DNA from: Chamaea fasciata
Taxonomy: Eukaryota > Chordata > Aves > Passeriformes > Sylviidae
NCBI GenBank assembly: GCA_029207755.1
Contig: JARCOQ010000007.1
Coordinates: 40,195,656 to 40,259,655, forward strand
Direction of reading: 5' to 3'
Length of the DNA: 64,000 nt
In this document: positions 26,501 to 40,365 of the stretch, piece by piece
Position numbering within the stretch: position 1 is the first letter of the stretch
How the letters are laid out: each line of letters starts with the position of its first letter
The notes under the pieces: generated by a model
What the model was told of the DNA's origin: nothing
Seen by the model: the letters and a program-made list of their open reading frames with translations, nothing else
The model's database searches: none
Translations under genes and position numbers: made by a program

Positions 26501-29500
26501 GCACACATGTGTTCTAGAAAAGGAAGAAACAAGAAGTAGAAAACTCAACTACAAACAGAATGAGATGCTAAAGATGAACATGACTGACTAATTCAAAAGC
26601 TGTCGAGTACCTTGGACACTTTCCTGGTTGAAACATAAAGGAAAAAAGTAATGTAACAGCCAGACAATTCAGTCTTGTCTTTTCAGTTCCTGGCTTCTCT
26701 TGTTTTCGTAAAAAGCGGTAGGTTGACTTTATAATGGATTGTGTCCAAAGCAGACTCCTTGCTTAAACTGACAGAGTGGAAAACTGGGGCCCATATTAAG
26801 GTGTGGAAAAAGACTAACTGGGAGAAATGGTTTAGTATGCAGCTCTATGCTGAAAAATAGTACCATAAAAATGTCTCACAGGGCTCTGTAGTTTTGATTA
26901 AATGTGTTCATATCACTGATAGATAGTTTTTGAACAGCTAACACAACAAGCTCTTCTTTCTTTCCCAGAGTCAGATTGGGTCTTTCCCACTGCTCATGTT
27001 GCCACTACTATTGACAGGTCTGTGAACCATGAAGAGACCTGCTGATATTTTGAGATAGAGATCACAGATACAGTATTTATAAGCTATGGAATGAAGCAGA
27101 TGTTCCCTGGAAGCAGTGTTTGGTGTATGGAATCTTCACAATACAGATGACAGCATACAAAGTAGAAAAATACATTAGCTCAGCTGTTCACCAGAGTGAA
27201 CTAGTGGTAGATGAAAAATCTTTCAGCTTTTAGGAATGACTAAGTCGTAATAAATACACATTTCTGTGCTATCATTCACATAGTAACTTTTCAGAAACTC
27301 ACTCTCTGTGACAGTGGCAAGAAGAGTAAGGCTTTGAACAACCTGTGAACAGAACTATCAGTCAAAGAAAACATCTCAGAAAAATTGATCTGTCAATATT
27401 AGACCACTGTAAATAAGGAGAGGAAATGCTAGGTAGGGGAAAGGAGCATGTTGTGCAAAATATTATCAGAGAGAGACCAAGAAGATCGCCAAGTTTACCA
27501 GCAGTAGACTGGAACATTACAAGCTGTTGGGGATATTGATCAGCATGACATAATTTCTTTTACTGAACATCTCTGTAAATGTCACAACAACTGTATTCAG
27601 GATGCTTTTTGAAATAAATATTCCATTCAAGTCCCACCACCGCAGCACAAAAATCTCTCTACCATGTTCTCTTTTGTTTTACATGCTGCCAGCAGTAGAA
27701 GAGCCAGTTCTTCTCTATTGTAACTAGTACAGAAATAGGGTAGAGGGGATCCATTTTGCCAGGATTCAGGAAATCTATCCCAGAGTGGGGAGGAGTCCTG
27801 ACTGCATTTGGACACAGAAGTAGCCAGCTTTTCTAGGATACAGTGGCCAAGCCTAGCAAATGTGCCAAAAGCAGATGATGATCACAGAGCGAGCCCTGTA
27901 AAAAACAATGGCTCTGTTTTGTATTGTGTCTTGTCCATGCGTTAAGTGTCTTTAGTGAGCTGAAAACGTCACACACATAAACTGAGTGCCCACTAAAAAG
28001 AGGACAGGCAGCAGATCACACATCTAACAGTTACTGGAACCCCTTTGACTGTTTTGCTACTGCTCTACTGCAGCACACTCGTTTTTTCAGCTCCCGAATA
28101 TCTGAGTTAATCAGGCTGCCTGACCCTTAGACATTTTTGGCAGTAAAAGCAGTGCATCTGAGAGACATGCCTTGATTTAACACCCTGACACAGCTGGGCT
28201 CACTAGACCTGTAGCTTGTAGCCCTTGGCTAGCCTCACATCATACACACAGATGCACATGCAGGGGTACCCCATCCAAGAACAACAAAGAGGAACAAGCC
28301 TCCCCGGCTCTGCGTCTTTACATCTACTGCAGTCCTCTTGTCAAATCTGGGCTTTTTGTGATGTGAATATATTAGTGTCAGATCTGTCTGGTTCCACTGG
28401 ACCTTTAGATGCATCTGTAGCATCCCAGAAATAGGTTGTTAAAACAAAGATGTTCAAAATTCAGTCAAAGAAGTATTTCTCTTTCACCTGTGGAACAGAA
28501 TTTGCAGTCCAAGGCTGGACAGCTTAGTGCTAGTCTAGCACCTAAATTAAGGAAGCCAATATCAGTTTCGAGGAGGAGTTAGCTGTAAAGGACATAGAAA
28601 AGAGCAATGACAGATATTTAAATGGAAGGGACAGTTGGGACTGGTTTTAGTATTAGTATTAAAGAAGAAATGAAGAACATAACAATGGATTGCACTGGAG
28701 AAGTGGAAGCAAAAACAACACAGACATTAAAAGTAGGAAACTGAGAAAAGGCAGTAGGATTTCTGTCAACCCAAGGAGGAAGACAGTGAAAAGGGATTAC
28801 CTCAGTTTAAACAGTGAATATGTTCTGGCACTGAAGCTTCCATCAGGAGAGCACAGAAAATATGAGGAAGTGAGTTTAGCATGGTGGGAGATCCCAAGAG
28901 CAGAGCTGAGAATGAGCTCTCAATGAGGTGACTTGAAACTGCAAGAATCAAGGTACCCAGCGTTGTGGGTAGGCAGAGAAGAAGGGCAAGTCTCTAGAGA
29001 TACTCTCTGAACAATAAGGTAGAAGAGTGACTGTTCCTGTTTTTTTTTATTGTTGTTGTACTTGCTGGCATTCCTGGTTACTTTTTCAACTACTAGTCTT
29101 GTATTCTACTTACAGAAGGGTGAGCTGAATTTGGCTGTCAGTTGTGCTGTGTTAACAAAGTGGACAAGCTAATTATCAGCATGCAAGCTCCATGTAAAAA
29201 GCATAGAGATCCATCTGAATTCTCTGCTCCCAGAAGGACCATGCAATATCAGCACAAAAAACCCCATAAGTACAGATCCAAAATTCTCTCCAAGAGACAA
29301 TAAACACAGAAACGGGCATCTCATTTGACAATAGCATTTCCAGTTAAGGCTGACTGAAGTATGGGGTTGTGGTATGCAAATGTATCTGCATCCTTCTCCC
29401 TTCATGTATGGACTTCAGTTCATTTCACTGAAATCCAGCTGTAATAAGATTCAGGAGTCCCACACAGACCTTTTAGCTGTCAGAAACACTTGGGTTACTG

Positions 29501-30580
29501 GCAACTTGCTTACCTTGAAATATGGAAGCAAAAGGTTTCAGATAAAACCATAGAAACTGTACGTGTTTCAACAGTGAATTAAAATTTAAACAGTGAATAA
29601 CAGTCTGTTAGTTGTCAGGGCATCCCATGGGGGTTGGAGATTATGATGCTCTTCAGGGGAAGAGCTGATAGCAACTGTAACACTGAAGAGCTGAAAGAGT
29701 GAAGAAGGACTCTGGCAGAGATAAGTGTACACACAGAAGTGTGTAGTGTTCGGAAATGAGTTGGGCTGGAAGGAAGAAAAGCAAGGAAGAATAAGGGAGG
29801 AGAGGATAAACCAGGAATAGATGGATAATTGTATACATTTTTAAGGACAGAATAGATGCTTGCAACTGTGTAGCTTGCCCTTCTCTTGTGAGTAGACCCA
29901 ATTTTACTGTAGGAGAACGTGGTGTCAGTTTGGTAATGAATCTTTGTGAGTTAAAGTGCAGTTGTAGTCTACAGAGTATAGTTTTGCTGTAACTCGAGTG
30001 CTGAGATCAATGCAGAAGGATTTGCATAAGGTATCTGCTTGAGGAATGGCACTGGGTTACTGAAAATTAGATGCATCCCATGTGTCTCAGTTTGCAAGAT
30101 AAGTGGGAAATCTTGGCTAAATGAGCTCTCTCTGCTGAGGCAAGATGAAAAGACTTAACTCTCAAATTTAGCATGTTTTGACAGTATGTGCATTTCTGTG
30201 CAACAGTTGCTTAATCACTTAAATTCAAATCACTGGGCTAAAATGACCACAGCATTACTAGTTGCAATGTATGTTGGTGGTCCAATACAGTTTACTATCT
30301 TTTTTATTCTCCAGAATCAGCTTCCAAGGCACATGAGACAATTAAGTGGTTTAGTCATATCAAAGTTTTCCTGGTGGCTTGACTGTTCATTTGTCTTGCT
30401 CTGCCTTTCTGGAGTCAGTTGCTGTCACTGCCTTTTTCATACCACATTTAGGCACAGCTTCATGGTTACAGTCCCAGTGAGATTATGAAAGCAAGGGGAA
30501 TTCTCAGCTTTTTGAGACTTTTATTCTTCCTTGCTCTATCACTTAATAACTGTGTCTAATTTTATGGTTTTACCTCTTAG
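23570..30580 (+). other. TTLL5: TTLL5 intron
   Basis: A 7.0-kb intron between the AA|GTAAGT donor and the ACCTCTTAG acceptor. It contains a 20-base hairpin at 24856-24875 and a possible alternative last exon at 25209-25416, described as a finding. No other structure was recognised. Confidence 0.75.
24856..24875. repeat. 9-bp near-spacerless palindrome
   Basis: TGCTATCTT, two A, then AAGATAGCA: a perfect inverted repeat with a 2-base loop inside a TTLL5 intron. Confidence 0.8.
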
Positions 30581-30666
30581 GGTCGCCTCCAGTGAAAAGC
30601 AACTGACTGGATTCCAGAACAGCCTTCAAAGTGCTGCATCCTGTGAGCAAGGGACATATTCCACAG
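30581..30666 (+). CDS. TTLL5: TTLL5 C-terminal region, internal exon (partial gene)
   Basis: This 86-nt exon follows TTTTACCTCTTAG and ends ACAG|GTGAGT, both good splice sites. Its first base G completes the AA left by the previous exon to give AAG (Lys). The exon then encodes VASSEKQLTGFQNSLQSAAS and CEQGTYST, and leaves one base (G, phase 1). The exact phase fit to the 23349-23569 exon is the main evidence that both belong to one transcript. The encoded stretch is Ser- and Gln-rich, like the preceding exons, and looks unstructured. The next downstream exon must start with two bases of a codon. Confidence 0.85.
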
Positions 30667-33600
30667 GTGAGTGACAGTGCCAAAGACCATGAAAGTGGGG
30701 GTGGGCATGCTGGGATGCTTTCAACTTTTTCAAGAACTGGCAGGGAAAAAACTATCAGCAAGAAGAAACACAGCTGCCTCCTCTACATGTAGTGGTTCCT
30801 AGGTAACAGTCTGGGTTCAGCTGTGCAGGGAATTTATACCCTGTGGGATTATAAAGACTAAACAGAGGGGACCGAAGGCTGAGTTTCATACAGTTGGAAG
30901 ACCCCTTAAAATATGGCTGAGGAGGAAAAAAAAACCCCACCTTGGCTCAAATGGTTCCTTTTTGCTTTAGACTTTGGTTCAAGATGCTCTCTTATTTAAG
31001 TTTGGCCTGTAATAAAGGGCCAGGACATTCTTCACATTTTTCTTTGGTCTTGCAGAAAAGCTCTTAGTGCAGAAAGACATAGCTGAGACTTGTGAATCAG
31101 CTGCATAGTGAAGTCAGTCAGTAGAGGTGAAAGTATCCGATAGAAAATCACTGAGTTACAGAATCAAATCTTTGTCATTCCCTAGTGGCTAATTAATTCA
31201 TACAGTTTTTTCTGCTGGCAAGTTCTCAGCAAAGGAGGACCCAATCAGTTTTTCATTTATGCAGACCTAGACAGGTAGAGCATAGTCTTGTAAACCCATA
31301 CTACCTGTGGCTCACAGTGATTTGTGATAGTGCTGTAATGGAATATATGGACACATTATGTTCCAGAATGCTTTGGAAAATTATTTCTGACATTCTGTTT
31401 TGTAATGGAACTGTGAGAACATACGTAAGTATCACTAATGCAGTGATCTCTGTGTTTTTAGAGACTGAAAGAAAAGTTTGTGGAGGGGTGAACTACCCAG
31501 TTCATCTCTTGGATATTTATCTCTGAAACTTAAAATATGACATTTTCATTATTTATGTCAGTGATTTTTTTGCTGATCCTCTAGCACAAACAGTTAGCTA
31601 ATGCACTTAACATACAGTTCCAAACTGCCTCCCACACTTTACCACCTGCCAAAAACGCCAGTTATCCTACCAGAAATTTTATAGGGTGAATGGCCATAGT
31701 CAATATAAAACACCCTGTGGGTCATTGGAATGTGACAGTGTACTCTGGCATATAATGTGATTATCAAAATAAGTAAAATTATGTCAACCCTGTGTTACAT
31801 GTATAGCTGAATCAAAAGTTTTGGTCTACTGTATAGTGCAATTAAAGTTTTTAGTGCAATATATAAAGCAAGGTTACAGATCAGTTTAAAAGTAAATGTA
31901 AAAATTAAGTTCTCAATATATTGACAAAACTGGTTTTTGAGTGGACTTACATGAAGGCGTTTCTGTGCGAAATTCTGCCTTCTTTTTCACATTTTCAAGA
32001 GTACTATTACAGTTGCCACCCTGTAATTTTAACCTTTCCAAGGGAATCTCTCCATCTCCTCTGGATACTGTTGTTTTATGTGTCCATAAGCGTTTGTGTG
32101 TCCAGGTAGCATTTTGTTATCCTTCCCCATTTCTGTGAATACCTGCAGTGCATGCATGAAGATGGATTATAATATTAATGATGGTATGCAACAGCCAGAG
32201 ATGGAGGAATAATAGAGGCTAGATAACAACTGTAAAGTTCAGGGTAGTCACTTCTCTGTGAATACTTGTAATCCAGTGAAAATTGAGAACTTCAGCTCAT
32301 GTTACCTTCTGTAGAACTGGCATTGTGCTAAATTACCCTCTCTGAACCTGAAGCAAAGGGTTAGCCTGATGTTTAACAAGAGTATCAGGGCTTAGGTAGA
32401 GCCCAGGTTTGGCTAGGGGTAGGTTAATAGAACCATGGTGGGTGGGTCACTCAAAGCTTCCTTGCTGCTAAAAGCTCCAAGAACGGTGCTGAATATTGCT
32501 GTGATTAAACTTACTATAGCAAAATGTTTGTTCTTGGAAACTGGGGAATGATATTTTCTTCAGTTTTGCACCAAGCCACTGGTATGTGTCAGAGTCTGTT
32601 GTGCCCAGTTTATGTGTCTCAGAAGCTGCTCTGCAGTAGTAGTCCTTGCTGCAGGAACAGCTGTTTTTCTTCTTCACTCACTGCATTGATTGCTTATACT
32701 AGGGCCCTGATTTCCCCTCAGCAGCAGTTTACTTGGGGTTACTGTTTCACATGTATTTAGTATCTTAGATACCAACTAGAGAGGTTGGACACACAAGTCA
32801 TAAAGCAAATCACAGAATAAGCTTCAAGCATTTAAAGAGAGAAGGCTGTGAAAAGCTGCAGATATAAAAGAGGAACCAGCCAGAACCTCTGTATAAACAC
32901 ATACACACAGATGTTCAAAAATGTCTGAGAAGCTTGAAGAGCCTATCTGAGAATAGTTATGGGGCTCTGTGAAAAAGCATAAAGGTGTCATGAGTGATCT
33001 TACCTCAAGCCAGGATGATGCTCAATGGAGGAGAAAGTCAGGCAGTATGGAGACTTTTAACTGGACTGTCCAAAAGACAGTTCACTGGTGGTGAGTGCCA
33101 CAACTGTAAAATAGCAGTTGTAGACATTGTTGTGCGGTGGGCTCAGGCTCTCAAGAACAGATCCTTTGAAATAAAAAGGAAAATAAAAGTCAGCATTTCT
33201 GCAGAGTAGCTCAGGATTCTGAAACAAGCCACCACTACAATGAAAGTAGCCTCATCCTCATGTCATAGAGAGGCAGAAGTTGTGGGAGCTGTCTGTCACT
33301 GGTGTAGTGAGAGAGAAGGCAGAGAGCCCCATAACTATACAGACAGGAAGCTAAATTTGCAAGATAGCAAATGGGGGTTATTTGTAGTGTCTGAAGAGAC
33401 AGGTTCTTGGCAAAATTTGTGGAAGTTTAGCAGGATTTATTCTAATAAAGGAAGACTGAGAATTACTACCTCTAGGGAGCATTTAAATTGCCTGTGACCC
33501 GAGTTTTCACTGAACACCCAGCCACTGTTGGGTTTCTGAAGATGCAGCCATTATCACATTGCTTTTTTTATTCTGTTTTACCTTGAGGGTCCCTCAGCAT

Positions 33601-36600
33601 TATACTGATTGTTTCCTGTTTCTTGGAATTTAGCAATTCAGTTAGGATTATTGAAACAGGGTGATTTTGAATTAAGTAACCAGTTCTCTTTTCAAGGTCT
33701 TCTTCAGAGTATAACTTGCTGAGTAACAGCTAAGATAAGTACTGTGGTTGGTTGTTCAGGTCCAGGTTGTCTTTAGGAGGCTGTGCTTGATATATGGAGG
33801 CTGTGCTTGAGTTCAAATGATGGTCAGGTTGGTCATTTTTGTTTTATTGTACATTTTAAGAATGTAAGGTGTATGGAGACATTTTGCCATGTTTTGCTGG
33901 TTTATTTCCTTTCCTCTCTAGTAGCATTAGGTAAATAGTGTGTGAATTTGTTTTCTCAAGATAGTGAGGGTCTAGGAAAAAAAGATGTTTTTCCACCAGA
34001 ATTTAGCTTTTGAACAAGCTGGCAAGAAATATCAAGGAATTTTTGTAGTTATGTGTCAATCTTAAAGTTAGAAATTAATTCCATTTATTATTTTTCACTT
34101 TTGAAAATGCTAACACAAAGGAGGTTTGGGGGAGACTAGAGGATGAAGAAAATATGAAAATATAATGGCATAGTCCCAAGTGGCTTCTCTGTTCCTGAAC
34201 TGGACTCCTGTCTGCAAGAGCCTTGAGATAGGAACAATTTGAAAGTATAGTTAACCCCTCAGTGCAGCTGTTGAGTAGACACTCACATTGATTTTACTTG
34301 GTTTGGTTTGATTTCCAAAGGTTAACAGCAACTGTTGAGTTGCTGTATGAATGACACCTGTGTTCTTTAGACTTTTCTCCTTCATTTATTACCAGCTTCT
34401 GGACAGTTTGTGACACTTTTATTTTAAAAGCTTCAGAAGACAGAACACCTCTGGGGTTCTGCTTTGCTATGACAAAAACATAATGTACTAATAAACTATA
34501 TAATTACAAACAGATATGAATCATGATTAAAACTGGGCAAGACTGATGCCTGGCTCCAAACTTGACAGGACCTTCATCTTTGCATAATCAGACTGATTAA
34601 CAGTAATGCAGTTTTATTGTGCTGATGTTTATATTGCTGGTGTCCACATAACTCTTCCACTGTGTCTCCTGAGAGGAGAAAAAACCTATTAGAATTATGG
34701 GAGGTAAAAATTAGCAATGCATTTCAAGTTTGACAGTGAAGACCACTAATTCATGCAAAGTCTTGGATCTCTACCTAGTCTGGTTGAAAACATGAGTCCA
34801 AAACTAATTTGTTTGTATTTTAGTTCTCTGGAGAATACTTGAAGCAGAAAGGTAGTGTCAAAACTCAATTTGAAACTAGGATGAATCTTCTTGAGCCTAG
34901 TTAGTACAGACTTGATTTCATTTCCAATGATTTTCAGTTCTGTAGCTGTGCTTAGTTTGCAGGGTGGTGAGCAGTTGTCTGTTTATTTTGGTCATTCACC
35001 TGCCCCCATATCTGCATGGAATGCCAAGTCCAGAAACTATGCAACTCTTTGAAATAAAGTGTGTTATCTATAAGGGCTTAAAACTGCATTCTGAACTGCA
35101 AAGAGACTAGAAGAATATGGGGATTAATAAAATGGTTTAGACCTAATCCATGTAGGAGGCAGGCTGCTATTCTTCATTTTCTAGTGATATCCTCCTTTAG
35201 GCTAAAGTGGAGAGCAATATCCAAATGCCATCCAAAGATGATGACTGTGTAAGCAGTGTGGTCCAGTATGGAGCAATGAATGGAGCCTGCTTGTAAACGA
35301 ATGACAGTAACGAGCACTTTTGTATTTACTCTTCTCACCATCTAGCATGCTCCAGATTTTTTTTTCATTTTACAGAAAATCTATAAGTAGATTGTGTATT
35401 TCTGAAGTTTTTTATATTCAAGATTATTGTATGGACCTTCAAATCAGGTCGTGTTATTATATATCTTGTTATTGGAGACCTGAAATTAGAGTTAGCATGG
35501 GAGGTGCTAAGTCATGACTGGCTATGGTCTACCCACTGCTTGAACATTATTCTTGAAATGCAGCCTCTTTAGATTCCTTTAGCAGGTATGCAAAGGTACA
35601 AGCTTCTAAATTGTCCTAGTCCAGGAAAGAAAAAGGCAAGAAAATACAGCAGGCATATAAACAAGACATGTACAATCACTTCATCTTTTTTGTCAAATCT
35701 AAACAAATAATAAAAAAAAAACCAAAACATTTTGAGTTTGGATATTCTTTTATCCATGAGAATCTCTCAACTCTCTTGGAGCATAAAGGGTGGAGATGGG
35801 ATATAATATGTACTGTTACCACTGTGCATGGCCTGTGTTGGACTTCCAGCCATTTGTTACAGTGGGGTGGAATTCCCAGCTGCCCAGCCTTGTCCAGGCT
35901 TCCTCAGCTTCTGCCAGGTTCCCTGCAGCCTTGGAAAGCAGTAGATTGTTGAACACCAATGTATTTATTTTTATGTTGTTACCACATTCCCAGGAGGAAC
36001 CTTGACTATGATTTCAGCTGGTCTCACCACACTGTCCAAATCCTTCATCAGGAGCAGCTGGGAAAAGAAATCACTCAGGTTTCTACACAGCACATTGCTG
36101 ATACGCCTCCTCCCTCTCACTAATCCTGTTAATTCCAGTCTTCATTTGCACACTCCTGGTTCTCTGTGTTGTTGCTGTGATTGACTGCACAAAAGGTCTT
36201 CACTTTAAAGGATGACCTTCAAATGGGCACCTCGAGTAACCTCTACCTCAGATTACTTTGACTATTCAGGCACAAGGTATCTTATGGCACAAAAGAGCAA
36301 CTTTTGATGTCACCTCATTACTTATCCTAGTCTAGGAATGGAGTCATGATGAGCTCTTCCACATAAATCCTTTCAGAACCACCTGTCTGGCTGAGAAGCT
36401 CTGGGTGGATCATTGAAGAGGGAGATCCTGTGTGATATCCAGCACTTTGCAACAAACTTTTCTGGTGTGGTCTCTTGCCCTGCATATAGCCTTTGTTAAC
36501 AGCAGTTCTGTCAGTATCTCTCTGTAATGTGTCTCCATGCAGAGAAAGGATCATTGAGAAACAGAATTAGTCCCTTTTATCATACTTTGGAAAGCAGTGG

Positions 36601-39600
36601 AGCTTGAGTTGAATCCTACTATTGTGCCTCCCTTTTTGGGAGGGCAAAGAATTGGTTACAATGGAGGATATTTAGTTGCACATTTGTTCTTATTGTTATC
36701 TTCCTAAAGCCATTGTTTTTTTATGCATCACAAAAGCATCCTGAATAATTTCTCTCTTACCCCTACTGACTTCCACAGTTTTATAAAGAGGACACACAGG
36801 AAGGGGGTAAAAATATTTTCACTCCCTGCTTTAGCTGATGAATCAGTCCTAGGTCAGATAATGACACACAAGCCTGTAGTACCAGATGAGCCAGAAAGGA
36901 AGGGAGAAGGGTAAAAAGGCTTTCTTTTTCCCTCATTTCTTAGTACTCTATAGAGGGCAGGGAACCATTATCTTATGACTAACAATGAGCAAATACAGAT
37001 GTTTTAAATCAGTACCTTTAAAATAGATACAGGTTATCAACTGGTCATGACTCTGTTAGAGTTTACCCAGTTCTTTGAGAAATGTAAGTCTCATTAAGTG
37101 TGAGCAGAGTGTAGAGTGCTGCCAGCAGCATTCCATGCCCTTCTCAGATGATGTTAAGAAATAATATCCAACTCAGCCATCGCCTCTCAGATAGAACTGA
37201 GGATCAGTGTTCACTTCTAATATCAGAAATTATGTTTAATCCTTAGCTTGTGAGAGCAACCGGCTTCTCACATCTTCACTCAACCTTTTGCCTTTCTTTT
37301 ATGAAAGGAAAGAGCTTTTTCCTGTTGCTGCTGATCTCATGCCACTGAAAGGACATTCCACATCTCAGGACTCTTCCTAAGAAAGCAGGATAAAATGGAA
37401 AGAACACTCTTAGAAATGAACTTCCCTGTCTAAGAACTAGAGCTCAGCTTGAATTGTAGGAGCCTTCACTTCTGATAAACTCTGAAGCAGGATAAGTAAC
37501 GATTGCAGGCAGTTGGCATTTTTGCCTGACTGGAGGCTGAGCATTGCTTGTTCTCAGTAGTGAGGTGATGGCAAACTGCCCGTGTTTCCTTGCTGTGTTG
37601 GAAATGTCATTCAAGATCAGGTGTGCAAAGACTGGGGAGAGGTTATATAATATTTTGGCTGCTTCTGTCTCACATCTGGTCCTTTGGCATTAAGCTACCT
37701 ATAGAGAGGATGACTTTGCCCATCCAAATTGGATTTTGTTTTAATCTGGCATTGTTTTATTGAGGCTAAAAATAGATGCCAAAATGTGTGGGAATAGGCT
37801 AAAACATGTGTATGAAGTTATGAAATGAAATGGGAGGAAGAGCTAGAGAAGAGAGAGCCACAGTGAACCAGGGAGTAGAGAGGTGAATAAGAGAAATCAG
37901 AAAGAAGACTGTAAAGTACAGAAGAGCATTTGCAGTTGGGATGAGTGTGTGATAAGTGTCTTTAACATGGGGAGCAGGAAGGCTCATGCTGACTTCCACA
38001 GGTATTTCTGTCCGTGTTAGTGAGTCTGCTCGCTGCTTCTTTATGCAGGAAGACTTCTCTGGAATACAGTTGTATGTACTGTTCATGACATACACATCAC
38101 ACTCCCCACACTTCCCCACCCCCCAAGAAAATTTTCATGACTTGGAACTGCTGCTTTCCCTTGCCTTCCTGGTCCAGCAAATCTGGTTGAAATTGTGCCC
38201 AAAATATGGGGGAGGGAAGGCTGGCTTTCTGTTGTCAGCTGTCCTGGCTTGCTGGTGTCAGTCACCCATAGATATAAATAAACCCCATTTATTTATTGCC
38301 TTTCTTAGTTATACTATGTATTATGAAGAGAATGCTGAGCATCATTCTAAGATCAGAAATTCACTCTGGGATAAAAAAAAAAATCTGAATTTCTAGGATA
38401 ATCTTAGCTTTTCAAGGAGAAAGGAAGTTCCTGTTTTCAACACTAGATTCAGGAGACTTCAATATGATGCTCAGTTTTGCCACAAACTTTCTGCAGGTTA
38501 GATGAAACAGTCCAAACTAGCTGTTAAAAATGTTATTAGCATGGGTTCCTGACCCAGTACTGTCATCTTAGCTTTCTGCTCTTCTCTGTCTTATTCCTGC
38601 AGCTTGGAAGCACAGGAATTAGGTGCTGGTTTGTGAGCAAGGCTGTGTACATCTGTGCTGGGAAAGTCATTATGGCACTGAATTTTAGTGTGCAGATATC
38701 TTTTAAATGACTTCATGCAACTCCTTTGATTTTCTTGTGACTCAGATTCATATCCATAAAAGGGAGGTAATCCTTTTCTTCCCACTGTGACTGTTCTGAG
38801 TTTTTGAGGTCCAGTCATGGGTGACATAATAGTGTGTAAACATGTGGACAGACATATCAGCAGATACTTTGACATCTCCTGGCAAGCAGAGAATAAAGGA
38901 GGCTTACGCTGTTGTATGTGGTGATTCACTGCAATGACTCTTTATCACTGGAAAGAGTCAACCCTTAATGTTGGCTGTTGTCAGCAATGAGCTCTTTTTC
39001 TGTTCCCCCTACTCAACCCGAACCTCCATCTACTCAACTACAAGGAGGTGGAATGCTCACCAGTAGCTTTGAAATGATAAAACTTCCAAGAATTATATAC
39101 ATTAATATCTATGAAACTACTGAATTGGTGATGAGCTGCACTCTTCTTAGGAACTCACATATTTACTTGTAGACATAGGAATGCCCCTCTCTGTTCTGAG
39201 TCCTCAAGGTAATCATACAAGAGCTCCAGGAAAGTGATTCTAATTCAGTTTGTGAGAAATGACAAAGTGTGCTATGCATTTCTGTAGGAATACGAAGACT
39301 CAAACATCTTCAAAACAGGAAAATGAGGTTGAAGTTGGCTGCCTTCTCTCATGTGCCTTTGTTTCCTTAATTTCAGCATATTGCCAAGGGATATATTTCT
39401 GGACTGGTATCCTATCTTAATGCACATGGTTGACAGTTTGGTTCCTAATTCAGTTTTCAAACTTTCTGTGCAGTGACACAGCTGGTAATTCCACTTTCTA
39501 AATATCTTTCCAGATCCTTTGTGCTCTGTGATGTTTGGCTCTATGCTGAACTTTCAAGGAGAGTGTATTTTCTTTAAATATAGCAATATTTTTAATAAAC

Positions 39601-40328
39601 AGCTCTCAACAAATGTCACTCATGTTTAGAAGCAAGCTGATGTGCCAAATACACAGGACAAGCTTTACCTACTAGGTTAGCTGTAAAATGCAAGCAGTCC
39701 AAAATAAACTTGGTACATTTCTAAGTGTTTTGGATTTTTCTTTTTAATGGGCTGTCTAAGGATGTTTAAGTAAATGATGTAAAGATGACATTGACATTTT
39801 CTCATAATATGCCTAAATAGTAAAATGCTGCAGTATCTAGAAGTCAAAACTGTATCTTTATAATAATGGGGGAGGGGCAAAACCCCATATTCCCGTCATG
39901 TTTCTTTTTAAAGATCAACCTTTTCACACCCCTAGTTCTCCTGCACCAAGGTCCTCAGCATGTGTTGGAGTGGGGAAGTAGACTCTTATGCAAGCAAATG
40001 AGTAAAAGACCCAAGGAAAGTGATAAGAGCATACTGATATTGGAGAAATATTTAGAGGAGGGTGCATGTGAACAGATGAGTCACATGAGTCAGAAGCAAG
40101 AGTGAAGAAGTTATTCTGGTGCTTGAAAAGAATACCAAGAGTCCTTTTTCACACAGTAGCTTACTACACTGGTCTGTGATCTCATCTATTGTGGCAGAGA
40201 GGTTGTGTGATAGGCACATCCAGGTTTCTGGTGATGGCTGAGATTTGCAGAGCAGTACAGCAGTTTTTCCCACAGTCCTCCATGATTACTTGAAATCTTT
40301 GAGTAAAGAAACTTTATTTTTTTCCCAG
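30667..40328 (+). other. TTLL5: TTLL5 intron
   Basis: A 9.7-kb intron if the 40329-40365 micro-exon is real. It contains a 20-bp-unit partial tandem repeat at 33776-33810. Open frames here (for example 146 codons at 37956-38396) lack splice sites in a compatible phase and recognisable motifs. Confidence 0.6.
33776..33810. repeat. Tandem repeat, 20-bp unit, 1.75 copies
   Basis: GGAGGCTGTGCTTGA occurs at 33776-33790 and again at 33796-33810, separated by TATAT. It has the form of a 20-bp tandem duplication with an incomplete second copy. Confidence 0.9.
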
Positions 40329-40365
40329 CTTCTGCTCACAGAGAAGGATTAACACAGAACTCCAG
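40329..40365 (+). CDS. TTLL5: Candidate TTLL5 micro-exon (37 nt)
   Basis: The sequence has a strong pyrimidine tract and acceptor (TTTATTTTTTTCCCAG) and, 37 bases later, a near-consensus donor (TCCAG|GTGAGG). Taken after the 30581-30666 exon, the leftover G plus CT makes GCT. The exon then reads ASAHREGLTQNS with no stop and leaves AG (phase 2). The Ser/Gln/polar composition suits the TTLL5 tail. The call is an inference from splice signals and phase. Short acceptor-donor pairs also occur by chance in 20 kb of intron, so confidence is moderate. RNA reads or an alignment to another bird's TTLL5 would settle it. Confidence 0.5.

Noticed and set aside
37956..38396. 146-codon open frame on the plus strand
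   Set aside because: No recognisable domain, tryptophan/cysteine-rich patches typical of translated non-coding DNA, and no acceptor and donor in the TTLL5 phase. One such frame is expected by chance in 64 kb.
38978..39080. Ser/Pro-rich frame SSFSVPPTQPEPPSTQLQ resembling a TTLL5-type tail
   Set aside because: The leading CAG has a poor pyrimidine tract and no good donor follows in a phase that fits the neighbouring exons.
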